Assembly (NCBI GenBank): GCA_002749535.1
Contig: MZZL01000395.1
Coordinates: forward strand, 1-64,000
Direction of reading: 5' to 3'
DNA length: 64,000 nucleotides
From: Apophysomyces variabilis
Taxonomy: Eukaryota > Mucoromycota > Mucoromycetes > Mucorales > Mucoraceae
The translations under genes and the position numbers were made by a program. This document shows positions 25,013 to 34,924 of this stretch, piece after piece. A model generated the notes under the pieces. That model searched no databases. It worked only from the letters and a program-made list of their open reading frames with translations, and was not told the DNA's origin. Position 1 is the stretch's first letter. Each line of letters starts with the position of its first letter.

Positions 25013-26169
25013 ATGTCAGATGATCAATCCAATCCTGATGTTGACGCTCTTTTTGAAGACGATCCTGGTTCCTTGGATGAAGTAGTGGACGAAGAGGATG
25101 CTGAAGATCTCAAACTCGACAGCGTAGATACAAAAGTCTGGCTTGTCAAGGTAAACGATAATGCTTGTACTTGTTTTACATCAGCTTATCAATGTTTTCT
25201 TACCTTTCTTGATCAAAGGTACCCAAGTTTCTAGCGAACAAATGGAAATCAATAGATCAAGACAATGTCAACTTGGGAAGTGTGCGAATTTACAGTCAGT
25301 GAGTGATTGTCATTGTTTGTTGCAATGGAATAGGAAAGATTAAACTCAGTATAAAGACCACCACCTGGACGATCAAGCACAGCAAGTGTCTTTTTCTTTT
25401 CTTTCTTAGGAATCAGATAGAAAACGCAGCGAAGACTAAGTGCCTGATAGATATCGCTTGTATTACCAGATGGCGAAACCTCCGAGAATATCCCCCAGGA
25501 ATACAGCATATCAATACTTCCTGGCGAAGTGCACAACAAATTTGTATTTTCGGAAAATGAGCATGGAGGAAAATCCATCAGCGGAACTGTTCATCATGAA
25601 TGTGCGGCTACACCTACTCAGCTTGGCAGCTATCGAAATATCATGAGGAAACGTGTCATTGACGCCGGTACACCTCAACGCACAGTACAAGTACTAGGAC
25701 AAAACAATCAACCTGTATTTGTGCCGGGTGCGAGTAACAGCATGCCCACCAGCAGCTTTTCCGACTTTATTGTATGTTTGTCTGGACATTTGGATTGGTG
25801 TGTGTGGTTTTTTAATTCAACACTTCATAGACGGCCAAAAAGCGACGTACAGACAAGGAAAAGGCAACACGTATGCCACGCAACGAGCTCATGGACTTGT
25901 TATTTGCTGCTTTTGAAAGATATCCCTATTGGACCTTTAGGGGTATTGTGGAGCACACAAAGCAGCCAGCACAATATTTGAAGGAAATTTTATCGGATAT
26001 ATGCATCCACAATAAGCGTGGCCCATACGCTGGTAACTATCAATTAAGGCCAGAATACAAACAACGACCATCTGCAGCAGAGTTACCGGAGGGAGATAAC
26101 GAACCTCAGCAGCCATCATCGGACGATGACGATGAGGACGAAGAAGCAATGGAGATGATCCATGTTTGA
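25013..26169 (+). CDS. TFG2: TFIIF subunit beta (RAP30/Tfg2)
   Basis: General transcription factor IIF small subunit, which binds RNA polymerase II and helps its recruitment to promoters. Exon 1 is 25013-25150, with an acidic start, ending in KVWLVK. Exon 2 starts at 25219 with VPKFLANKWKSIDQD and NLGSVRIY. A later exon, about 25451-25771, encodes the dimerisation beta-barrel part (IPQEYSISILPGEVHNKFVF, then SISGTVHHECAATP). The last exon, 25831-26169, has the C-terminal winged helix: RMPRNELMDLLFAAFERYPY, TFRGIVEHTKQPAQYLKEIL. It ends in an acidic tail. The join between exons 2 and 3 (about 25294-25450) is not resolved: the good donors nearby give the wrong phase for the conserved ISLVLPDG strand. 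A missed mini-exon or a sequence error is possible. Expected product about 290 residues. Identity is firm; the middle of the model is not. Confidence 0.88.
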
Positions 26170-26269
26170 GCATAGTACGAAGCTTGTAGCCTCTTGCTAA
26201 GAAAGAAAAATACCATGTGGCTGCTGTTGGGCCGAGTTAGTGGTCATCCCCGTTTGTACATTTTTTTCA

Positions 26270-26410
26270 GCGCACTTTGAATGGTTTCTTTGCCTAACTT
26301 CGGCCTCAAAGCTTTGCGCATTCCTAATCATAAACTTTGTTCGAAAAAAATTTAGTCCTAGCGCTTTCTTGAAACAAAGATTCGCGTGTTATTGGTAACC
26401 CTCTTTTCTT
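26270..26410 (+). repeat. Dispersed repeat R2, copy A
   Basis: About 140 bases with roughly 80 percent identity to the reverse complement of 43044-43183. Shared stretches include TTTGCGCATT, TAATCATAAACTTTGTT and AAAGATTCGC. Both copies end in a T-rich tail on this strand. Copy A lies just downstream of the TFIIF beta gene. No coding potential; it could be a short retroposed or MITE-type element. Confidence 0.55.
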
Positions 26411-26710
26411 TTCTTTTATTTTTTTATCGTTGTTTTTGGCAAAAGACACGGCTGCATTCATTTATGATGATGGATTCGGTAACATAGTTAATGCAATGAT
26501 GGATGAAATTTCTATTACAAAGTTTATCGAAATGGATCAAGCGACATACCTTTTGGATCCTTCGCCAAATACAGTCAATACATTGATCGAAAATGACCAT
26601 AACGAGCTAACAAAAATAAAAAAGAAACGAAGCTTCGCTTGACATGAATGAAACACTAACATAGACGAAAGAATCCCAAACAATTCCGAATATACTGACG
26701 ATCCACATCG
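26411..26710. other. Spacer with a short open frame before transposase
   Basis: A plus-strand frame from about 26430 to 26642 (CTG/TTG start only, segment NIVNAMMDEISITKFIEMD) shows no recognised family. It could be a 5' part of the transposase gene that follows, separated by a frameshift or intron. Otherwise nothing is seen. Confidence 0.25.
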
Positions 26711-29700
26711 ATGCCGTACACTTCTATATTTTTGGCTTCACGTTCAATATCAGTGCCTCAAAGTTCAAATACTGTAATGAGCATTCAATTCTTGTTTGAA
26801 AACGGAAAAGGTTCTGTCGTCGATGAGTATGGCCGGCCTGAACCAATGGATTATATTATTGATGAGGAGCAGTTTCGTCTTGAAACGTTGAGCTCTCATA
26901 CACAATACTTAGCTCAATTGCCTCTGGCGAGCGAGAAAGAAGTGGAGGCAATGCAGATAGAAAAGGAGGCAAAGGCTAGTAGTGATATTAAAATGAAGGA
27001 AACATTAGTGAAACGAAGTTACACGCGCTATTCTGATCAGGACAAAGTGAGGTTTTTCAAGCTGTTGTTTGAGAAGTGTCTGAGTGCGGCGGCGGCTGCA
27101 AAACAACTGGGGATTCATGTTCGCACAGCACAAAGCCGGGCCAAACAGTACGAAAAGGATCCTGATAGTATCTTTCGGAAATGGAGAAAGACTGGTCGTC
27201 CACGTATTCTCCATGAAGACCACAAAACCGTTATTCTTGAGTGCATTGATAAGAATCCTTCAGTCGTCCTAGACGAAGTAATGAAGAAGTTAAAGCAAAT
27301 ATTCACAGAATTAAAAGTATTTAAAAGCACCTTGTTTGATTTTGTAAAAGAACATTGCAATTTGTCTCTCAAAAAAGCTCGGCTTCAACCCATTGACCGG
27401 AACAGCGAGGAAAAGATTCAAGAGCGCTCGGATTGGATTCGTAAATGAGAAATACAGACATGGACTTTACGAGAAACTGTGTCTTTCTTGACGAGTCTGC
27501 TTTCCATATCAATTTGAAACGAAGTATGGCATGGTTAAAGAAAGGTACGCCGGCAGTGGTCACAGTTCCCAAAACACGAGCAACAACAACAACCATTTTA
27601 GGCGCGATTTCTGCTGAAGGTCTAATCAAATGTAGCCTTAGACTTCCTCAACCTCCATCCAATAAAAAAAGAAAACGGGGAGATAGTGTTGGGCAAATGA
27701 GCAAAGGAACAGTTACGGGACACTACATCAGCTTCCTGAAGGCTACAATGGATGAAATGGACCGGTATCCACACATGAAAGGTCACTGCCTCGTGATGGA
27801 TAATGCTCCTATCCATACATCAGAGGACATAGCTAAATACATCGAATCTCGTGGCTACCGCTGTGCTTACACTATGGGGAATTTTTCGTCGGGTTCGTCG
27901 GGTCTCCTTTAGCTAACGACGAACCCGACGAACCCGACAAAAAAAGGTCTGATTTCCGACGAACCCGACGAAGCTGCCGCCATCGCAGTTACCCCCTTTC
28001 TCTCCACCTATTCCTAGCTTCTAGTATCCGTTTCTATTAATTATGCATTGTAAAGAATAAGACAGTATAATTAAAACAGGGCAACGAATAGCTTTATTTC
28101 TTTTTCGCTTAAGCTTTTCTACACTTGTAGCAACCCGAGTGATTCGAAGCATTTGTCCTTTTTCTTCTGTTTCGTCCCTCAGTCTCTTTCGAGCTATAAA
28201 CATAGAAAAACAGAGAAAGCTTAAGTCATTTAACCTGTCGTTCGAAACTTACCAACGAGTGACACTGGAGGAGACTGTTTCCCCTCTTATCTCTATACCT
28301 GGTGAATGTTACTGCGAACTATTTCCAGGTAATGTAAGAAAGAAATTTTAACCATTACTTACCACTATATAATCTATCTTGCCAGAACTTTACACTCTTT
28401 ACTAGAAGCACTGCTCTCACGGTGCTAGCTGTAGAGATGCCTGTATTCGGCATTTTACGCTAGTACGATTGTTTCAATGCTTTCACAACATGTATTGCGA
28501 GGCCAAGTAATCTTCGCACTGGTTCAGTAGACCTTGTATTTGACAAGGGCCATTCTGTCCAGGCTGTCAATGGCCTCTTCTTTCTACAAGGAATGCACGT
28601 CCTTTTAGTACATATCGGACCGGCCTTTGGCTTGCATTTATGTCCATCACCAGCTTTTGATCACCAGGTTGGAGATGCTACTGATAGAGATATAACTGTC
28701 AGTTATAACGCCATCGGGTATCTCCTCTTTTCGGGTTGACGAAAAACTGCTTGACCAGGCCTATTTTCATACCCAAGGCTTGCTTCTTTTCCAGGGCATC
28801 CGTTTCGTACGGTGCCTTGATGGTTCTTGCGGACGAAGTTGGTAGAGCCACGGTACCAATATCATTGTTCTCAGAGAGCAACAGAGGTAGACCTTTTCAA
28901 TCTATTTTAATCTCTGTTTCGTCAGCCTTCAACTCCTCGTGCGATTTTTCTTATTCTTTAGGCGGATGTTAATGCCATTGGTATCAGATGGGTTAGTAAT
29001 GATGGGAAAAACATGAAGAAAAAAAACATCTTAGCAATCTAGTTAACGAAACATATAGCCCTTGGAGATAAATAAACGTACGCTCGCTAGAATCATAGTT
29101 TTAACTTGCTGATTCTATGTTCATACCAAAAGATTCATAAAGTGTTTTATTTTTCCTCAAACATGGTAATAATGTCCTATCGCAGCAACTTTTTATACAC
29201 ATTGATGTACAAGCTATACGGGATCTTACGTGAAGCGACGGTGTTTGCCAATGTATCTCGCGTATATACTGGGCACTACTAATGTGTACCATGGCTTTGC
29301 TGAAGGTGGGCTCGACCTGATAATCTTGAGCAAATCTAGTAACCGATATTAAGGAAAAAGGAACCGTTTTTAAAAATCTGTCTCGTCGAAAAAATGAATA
29401 GCGGAGAGGAATTGACAGAGTGAAAATATCTTCAATTTTTTAGACGAACCCGACGAACCCGACGCCACGAGGTCGATTTCCCGACGAATCCGACGAAAAA
29501 TTTCCCACAGTGTTACTTGCCTTCCTATTCTCCTGAGCTCAATCCAATTGAGCAGTTTTGGTCAGTGGTCAAAAGTAAGTGAAGCGGAACAAGTTTCTCG
29601 AGAAGGAGACATTGATGACCCGGATCAGTGAGGCTTCTAATAACCTGAAACTGAGCGATTTTAAAGGCTTTGTTTGGCATTCACATAATGCTTGGACAAA

Positions 29701-29760
29701 TGCCGTAATAGGCAGAACCTCTGAAAAAAAAAAAGCTTCCGAAGCAGTTTTTTTGACATG
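26711..29760 (+). pseudogene. Tc1/mariner (DD34E) transposase split by another transposon
   Basis: N-terminal part 26711-27448: acidic start, then KRSYTRYSDQDKVRFFKLLF, an AAAAAKQLGIHVRTAQSRAK helix-turn-helix and RKWRKTGRPRIL. A one-base slip near 27445 leads to the catalytic part. That part has MDFTRNCVFLDESAFHI with the first Asp, RSMAWLKKGTPAVV, and HCLVMDNAPIHTSEDIAKYI with the second Asp. At 27870 the gene is cut by a 1643-bp element. After it, from 29516, it resumes with PSYSPELNPIEQFWSVVK carrying the catalytic Glu, exactly 34 residues from the second Asp when the insertion is removed. Another slip near 29577 precedes KRNKFLEKETLMTRISEAS. Two frameshifts plus the insertion make it dead. 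It was probably once an autonomous element; terminal repeats were not identified. Confidence 0.85.
27870..29512 (+). mobile_element. TIR element (1643 bp) nested in the transposase, TTA target duplication
   Basis: The element starts CACTATGGGGAATTTTTCGT and its other end, read in reverse, starts CACTGTGGGAAATTTTTCGT. The 33-base terminal inverted repeats match at 30 positions. TTA flanks both ends (27867-27869, 29513-29515). Removing the element and one TTA restores the host frame across the RGYRCAY/LPSYSPELN junction, which proves insertion. Subterminal regions hold repeated CGACGAACC units (27914-27940, 27958-27972, 29443-29466). On the left they form a long hairpin with the TIR. No transposase is recognised; a minus-strand open stretch at 28699-28881 has no known domain. 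A 3-bp target site would suit the PIF/Harbinger group (TWA) or CACTA elements, and the CACTA/CACTG ends favour the latter. Superfamily unresolved; probably non-autonomous. Confidence 0.85.
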
Positions 29761-29810
29761 GAATGGTGACATTCGTATCAATAACATTAACAATAGCGAG
29801 TGGATGACCT

Positions 29811-29837
29811 TTATTATTATTATTATTATTATTATTA
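29811..29837 (+). repeat. (TTA)n microsatellite
   Basis: Nine perfect trinucleotide units directly after the transposase relic. It may mark the end of that element. Confidence 0.9.
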
Positions 29838-30019
29838 GCAATCTCTTTGGTAAGATCTGCGTGTTTGCTCTCGAATCAAACGCAATTCACTACATTTTCG
29901 ATGGTAACACCTCTCTTTTTTCTTCTAACAGATATACACATTGACCCAGGCTCTGATCATCATTTCGCCCCACTACATCATTAGTACATTTATTATTTAA
30001 AAATGCGGCGATGTCATCA

Positions 30020-31452
30020 TTACTGAAAACGTAGTGCACAAAAGCGACGCCGGTCTTTGGTGGAGTCGATCAAAGAGTAGATTGCAGGGTGAGTGGGTCG
30101 ACGCTTCGCTTCCCAACATTCTTCATCATGCAAAGGTCGACATAACCGCCAAAAGGTGTCCGTCACCATCAACAGAGTACGTATGTTCTTCAAATTCACA
30201 AATGATGCCAATTCTTCCAAAGAGCGTGGAAATGTGAGCTGGCCAATTTCTTGCATAAGATACATTCCATCATGACGCAGGCGTGCCAAGAAAAAAGTGA
30301 TGTTATATCCATTGATTTGGAAAGTCATCGCGGCTTGCAGTTTCTTAACATCAACAGCATCCTTGGCAAAAATTGCTAAACGCAGTAGATCGTGGCATAA
30401 AGCATGGTTATCGGTAGAGGGGCGCGCCAATTTCACTTCGTCAAACCCAAGACTTGGTCCAAAATCACGGTAGCATAACTTAGAAATGGTGGCATCAGGG
30501 CGCATCTCTCCAGTTTCATCACATGTGACATTTGACCATCGCAACAAGACGTTTTTGTTGGGATCGGAAAGCAACGTGGATAAAATGGGATCAAAAATTC
30601 ATTGTAAATAGCTTGCATTCGCCAATGTGTCTCTTGGTCTTGATAGCTATCTAAGGCAGTTTTCGCATTCTATTAGAAGGATATTTAGCTCGCAACAAAG
30701 TAAAGTACCCTGAGCATTTTTCATTGGTACCACCACCATCATATTTTCCATGCTTACCCAGTCATGATGCCCCGCACCAAAGATCGTCCAAGAGAGTTCA
30801 AGCTTTTCCCAAGCACCAAGAGATCCAATTCAGCATCATCTTTTGATTGCATATTTGACTCTTACATTGTTGATTATACGAGCTAGCTTCATACACGCAT
30901 CATCAGCCATATCGAAGTTGAAATCCATGATTTCCAATAATAGTTCCTTGTTCAGTTCAGAAATAACGTCTTTGGTAAAAACATTCATACATAACGGACT
31001 GTGTTGACCAGGGCATAAAAGTAGGATATTGGACAGGGCTAAAAGCTCGTGTATGGATGATTCGATAAAGAACAATTATTGCTGGACATTCGACTAGCAG
31101 TTTGTCGAAATTTTGTGAATAATTCTGCTAGATCCACGTCCTTGAAAATCCATGGCGTAAGTGGAGACATATTTTTCATGTCTTCTGCTAAAGGATCAGC
31201 AGTTACTTCAGTCGTGGCAGTGTCAGCTTCTGTTTCGGATTCAACATCGGTTGTTCTTATAGTATCGTTGGCTGAGGAGCTGATAGTATCTAATGATATG
31301 GCTCTTGTGGAAGTGGGTGTTATGGCATCTGTTGCGGTGACGGTAGAAGAAAGCGTTCTTGTTTCTCTTTGAACGACGTTATGGACGTATTCAGCACAGT
31401 CGGTATGGGCGTCGAGTTGAGTCCTTGTTCGTGATCTTTCTAAGCAATACAA
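30020..31452 (-). pseudogene. Degraded member of a Mucoromycota orphan family (subfamily B)
   Basis: Pieces on the minus strand follow one another from about 31452 to 30020. They are a Ser/Thr-rich N-terminus, then PWIFKDVDLAELFTKFRQT (about 31150), then in another frame IESSIHELLALSNILLL (about 31050). These are followed by WTIFGAGHHDWVSME (about 30750), SYQDQETHWRMQAIYNEFL (about 30630) and DPNKNVLLRWSN (about 30550). The end holds GFDEVKLARPSTDNHALCHD (about 30440), FQINGYNITFFLARL and LEELASFVNLKNIRTLL. I associate this pattern (a GxxEVK motif, then a G(F/Y)NI.F.L..L..DGMY.M segment and ...FVNLKN...L) with numerous uncharacterised mucoralean proteins. The EVK motif hints at a nuclease-like core, but that is speculation. 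At least two frame slips (near 31063 and 30590) show it is a pseudogene. One intron near 30665-30710 is likely. Confidence 0.55.
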
Positions 31453-31548
31453 CTAAAATGCTTCTGATTTTTTAAATAGATTCAACTCTGACTGCAATCG
31501 TTCTTGATTTTCTGCAAGATGGCGACTATTGATAATCGAGGTGTATCG

Positions 31549-31563
31549 TGCGACTGCGTACAG
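31549..31563 (+). repeat. LINE target-site duplication (left)
   Basis: TGCGACTGCGTACAG is identical to 32931-32945. The two copies flank the LINE fragment on both sides. Confidence 0.8.
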
Positions 31564-32930
31564 GTGAAAGTTGAATTTTATTTAATGACAGTGAGCGCTG
31601 CGCTTATCAAATCATGTCCGCTCTCGCCCGGTCAGAAAAAAGAAAGGGAAATGAAAAAACCCTGACATGGCAGCAGGGAAAAAAGGAAAAGAGTATGAAG
31701 AACGAGGTACTATCGAGAGATAGAGAAGAAAGTGAAAATAAGGGAAGAGAAAGGAAAAAAGGGCTCAAAAGAAGGAACAGGCACAAGGGACAGGGAGAAA
31801 AGGTGGCGCCTACAGAGTAGTGAAGCGAGGAAGGTAGAGGAGTGGTAGGGCTATTGGGCTGAGGTCACCCAGCGTACAAAATCGTAAGGAGTGGGGAGAT
31901 TGGGGTCTGTGGGCAAGCTTATACATGTGTCATTTGGGTGACACGCTTGGTCAATTTCAGCTAGAATTTGTTGCAGAATTGGCCAGGTGCTAGTCCAGTA
32001 ACATTGGCAGCAGCGATTGCGAGGTGGCGTTTGAGGCAGAGAGTTAAGGACATGGGAGATTGGATCAGGGATAGAGAGCCCAACCTTGAGATGACAATGT
32101 GTTTGGAAGCAATCAACAAAATGGTGGCGACTAGTGGTTCCAGATCTGCAACGTGGGCATGGCTGAGGTTTCCCTCCGGGCATCCAACCTAAGTGCCGTC
32201 GGGTGCAACGGCTGCGTTCCATACGTGTCATGGAGATCCACATAATGGGTCAATTCCCTAACAAGGTCGACAGGCAGTTAGCAGGACAGATTGGTTACCC
32301 ATACGACTACTTGTGAGGTTTTCAACATAGAAGGCACGAAAGATCGTTCGAAGTTGGGAAGCGTTGGAAAGAGGGGTTGTTGTTGATATCCGATCCCACA
32401 GTGTAGTTTTCTTCTGTTTACTCCAATGACTCGTGGAGGAATTGTTAAGATCTGGGATCAAAGTGGCGAGGAGCGTGTCGTCTGGAAGACCGTGTGCCCG
32501 GAGAAGGAATTTTGCCTGTAGATATGAAACACGTTCTGCCATAGAAGGGAGATTAGTTAAATGACGCATGACTCATGTAGAGGTTTTGCTGTGATCACCG
32601 TAGAAAAGGCGCTTGCATTGATCTTGAGCAGTCTCGAGGAGGTTAACTTGGGCAAGAGTGAATTTGGTGACAGCAAGGCCGTACTCAAGTTTGGGGCGAA
32701 TGAATTGGCGATAGAGACGTGAAGACAGTAAACGGTTAAAGCCAGAAGCACTGAGTCCGATTGTATTCAGTATACGCATGCTATTGAGAGCACTGGTGCT
32801 ATTTTGTTGGATCAGACGGATCGGGTCTATGGAACCGGAGGATCGAAATGGAACGCCAAGATATTTAAAAAACTCTTGCCGTGGGATACCCTCTCCGTAA
32901 ATTGTAAAGTTAGTTGGTTCCCTCCCGGAC
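31564..32930 (-). mobile_element. 5'-truncated non-LTR retrotransposon (LINE), dead copy
   Basis: A 1367-bp insertion bounded by a perfect 15-bp target-site duplication. On the minus strand it encodes the part of a LINE polyprotein downstream of the reverse-transcriptase active site. The readable pieces are EFFKYLGVPFRSSGSIDP, SRLYRQFIRPKLEYGLAV, NLLETAQDQCKRLFYG, then LPSMAERVSYLQAKFLLR, and finally RSRCTRRHLGWMPGG with PCPRC. A TGA separates the first two blocks in the same frame (about 32573), and a frameshift near 32255 precedes the last one. The YADD-containing part is missing, as expected for 5' truncation during target-primed reverse transcription. About 290 bases of 3' untranslated sequence follow the stop, with no clear poly(A) tail. 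The family resembles LINEs of Rhizopus. Confidence 0.8.
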
Positions 32931-32945
32931 TGCGACTGCGTACAG
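32931..32945 (+). repeat. LINE target-site duplication (right)
   Basis: Second copy of TGCGACTGCGTACAG. Its last three bases are also the first bases of the MITE-like repeat that follows, so the LINE landed at the end of that element. Confidence 0.8.
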
Positions 32946-33130
32946 TGCTTCCCCGCTAATGTCAATGACATGGTTAGAGCCTATCGATTGAAAATAGGCG
33001 GGGAGTCACAATAACGGGGAGATGCAATGGCTTGAATTAGCATAGAAACCTCTTTTTGGGGAATCTCAAAATAATTAAAAATAGGCGAGGATTGACATTA
33101 ACGAAGATTGACATTAGCGGGGAGGAACTG
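32943..33130 (+). repeat. Pogo/Tigger-like MITE with inverted ends
   Basis: Inverted termini share a perfect 17-base core: TCCCCGCTAATGTCAAT at 32950-32966 and its complement at 33107-33123. The left end starts TA-CAGTGC, as in Tc1/mariner and pogo elements. The right end, read inward, is CAGTTCCTCCCCGC. Subterminal units of the form ATTGACATTAACG and AATAGGCGGGGAG repeat inside both arms, a layout I know from pogo-like elements. There is no coding capacity. A TA dinucleotide is present at the left flank but not directly at the right, so the right border is uncertain. Confidence 0.5.
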
Positions 33131-33926
33131 CACTGAAATCTATCTTGAATGGATTGCAGAAAAGATTGGTAGATTGTTAGAGTCTTCTGGTTTGATTGTC
33201 TGCTTGCAGATCTCACATGTTTATATTCTACGTGCAACGTCAATCGGTCAAACTCGGCAAAAATGACAGAGACAGGATGGGCATCCACAATGCTCCTCAA
33301 GCATGGAAAGGATAAGGTAGGTAGTGTTGGGTCCACAACTGATCAACAAGATATTAAATGAAGCTCAGGCACAATCGGTGCTCTAAATCTAATTTACTAG
33401 TCGAAACATATATGCATATTCGAAAAAAGTCTACATGCACATATAGTATATACCGATATCCTTCTTGTAGGGGTCTCTCATTGAAAACAAGCTTTCAACA
33501 ATGCAGAAATCCATCAGATACGTGATTTAATCATGCATTTATTCAACCTTTTGCATCTTTTATCGTAAAAGATATCCTGTTTTTGATATTCTTGTTTTCT
33601 GCTATACTAATAAGATGCTGTTGCCAGGAGCAGGTCTTCTTCTCGCACAACCATGCTCGTAGTTTAAAAGCTTCCCAAAACTGTAAAGATTAAATCAGTT
33701 GCCCCACCCCCAGACAGGTTACCCGGAGCCGAATTATTTTTGTGCTCATTGTTGAAATTAATCTGTGACTTCGTGAATTAGCAACCAAAAATCCAGTAGT
33801 TTAATATCCTAGTTCCTATTATTCTTATTTTTAGCTTTACTAATCAATTAATAAGAACAAAATGTTGTATTCATACCCGATGGATTAATGATTAACCATG
33901 TATGAATCAACAACTGTCAATATTCG
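33131..33926. other. Region without an assignable gene
   Basis: AT-rich. An open minus-strand frame through 33037-33336 (segment PCLRSIVDAHPVSVIFAEFD) is unrecognised. Nothing else is seen up to the left end of the DIRS element. Confidence 0.3.
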
Positions 33927-33981
33927 ATTGTGAGGCGTACCTACCACAATTGTTGTTGTCGCCTCCGCTTCCACTCCGTCT

Positions 33982-34057
33982 GATGTGGTATTGGCTCTCC
34001 GAAGCCGCGCTTTATTTATTCGTAAGAAAAATTTTCCTTCTATCTCTAGATCTTTCC
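33982..34057 (+). repeat. DIRS left inverted terminal repeat
   Basis: Seventy-six bases that are the exact reverse complement of 37994-38069. They are preceded by a 55-base outer extension (33927-33981) that is complementary to 37809-37863 inside the element. Confidence 0.95.
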
Positions 34058-34082
34058 AAGCCGCGCACCGTGGTTAGAACTT

Positions 34083-34913
34083 ATGGATATCAATGAATTA
34101 TCTCAAGAGCAGATCGCTGAAATGCTCGAGTTATTCCGAGAGCTTAAGTTCCAACAAAGGGACCGAGGATCAGAAAGCCAAGATTTACCGTCAGAAATCC
34201 TCGCCGATATGGAAAACGTTACCCAGAAGTCCCTTAAAGGAAATCTGCAAAGATTCTCCAAAGACATCACAGCATATGAAGGAGGAAAATGGACCCGAGG
34301 CGGAGCCATTAACAAAGCGTTTATACCTGAACTCAAAAAGAAAACACTGGACGCATATTCCGCGATTCAGGCAAGATACAAGGACGCAGACCGCCTTAGA
34401 ATCTCTGCAAGAGCAGCCACAGAGATCTACGAAGAGATCAAACTTATCGTGGACCGCGGGGGAGGAGAGGATGATGGAATCCTCCTCGAACGGATTATGG
34501 AAAAAGCCAGACGTCTGGCGATCTATGGGTTCGCAAATGGCAAACAAATTGACAATGACGCCAAAGAAACTGTCATCCGTAGCCTCAACATCCCCGTCAT
34601 GGCCCAAGCAGAAGAGCCAGAAGAAGAAGATGACAAGGAACTGGTGTTCTCTCCAGACATGGTCCAGCGAATCCAGCAAGCTCGCTATGAAGATTCCATG
34701 CTCAGGGCAGCAACAAGCCACAGACGAGATGGCTATCGACGAGATGGATATAAACGAGACTTCAAAAGAGGAGGAAAGCAATTCAATCCCAGAGGACGTG
34801 GAGGATTCCAATATGGCAAGAAATACCAGCCTTTTTTGGACCAAGGTCGTACGGGGGACTCATCCAGTCCACGGACAACTCAGACAAAATCAACAGAACA
34901 AAATTACCAGTAA
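34083..34913 (+). CDS. DIRS Gag-like protein
   Basis: A 276-residue open frame that begins 25 bases after the left terminal repeat, with an ATG start. The N-terminal two thirds are helical and charged (for example KWTRGGAINKAFIPELKKK). An acidic patch follows (EEPEEEDDKE). The C-terminus is Arg/Gly-rich (RRDGYKRDFKRGGKQFNPRG), suited to nucleic-acid binding. There is no zinc knuckle. Position and composition match Gag of other DIRS elements; the role in particle formation is inferred. Confidence 0.75.
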   Translation: MDINELSQEQIAEMLELFRELKFQQRDRGSESQDLPSEILADMENVTQKSLKGNLQRFSKDITAYEGGKWTRGGAINKAFIPELKKKTLDAYSAIQARYKDADRLRISARAATEIYEEIKLIVDRGGGEDDGILLERIMEKARRLAIYGFANGKQIDNDAKETVIRSLNIPVMAQAEEPEEEDDKELVFSPDMVQRIQQARYEDSMLRAATSHRRDGYRRDGYKRDFKRGGKQFNPRGRGGFQYGKKYQPFLDQGRTGDSSSPRTTQTKSTEQNYQ

Positions 34914-34924
34914 GTGCTCAACTA

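Noticed and set aside
27885..27972. CGACGAACC units considered as a CRISPR-like or telomere-like array
   Set aside because: Units are contiguous without spacers, occur at both ends of a TIR element and in opposite orientations on the left; they are transposon subterminal repeats.
34103..34844. Long minus-strand open frames opposite the DIRS gag
   Set aside because: Antisense shadows of a biased coding sequence; DIRS elements code on one strand.
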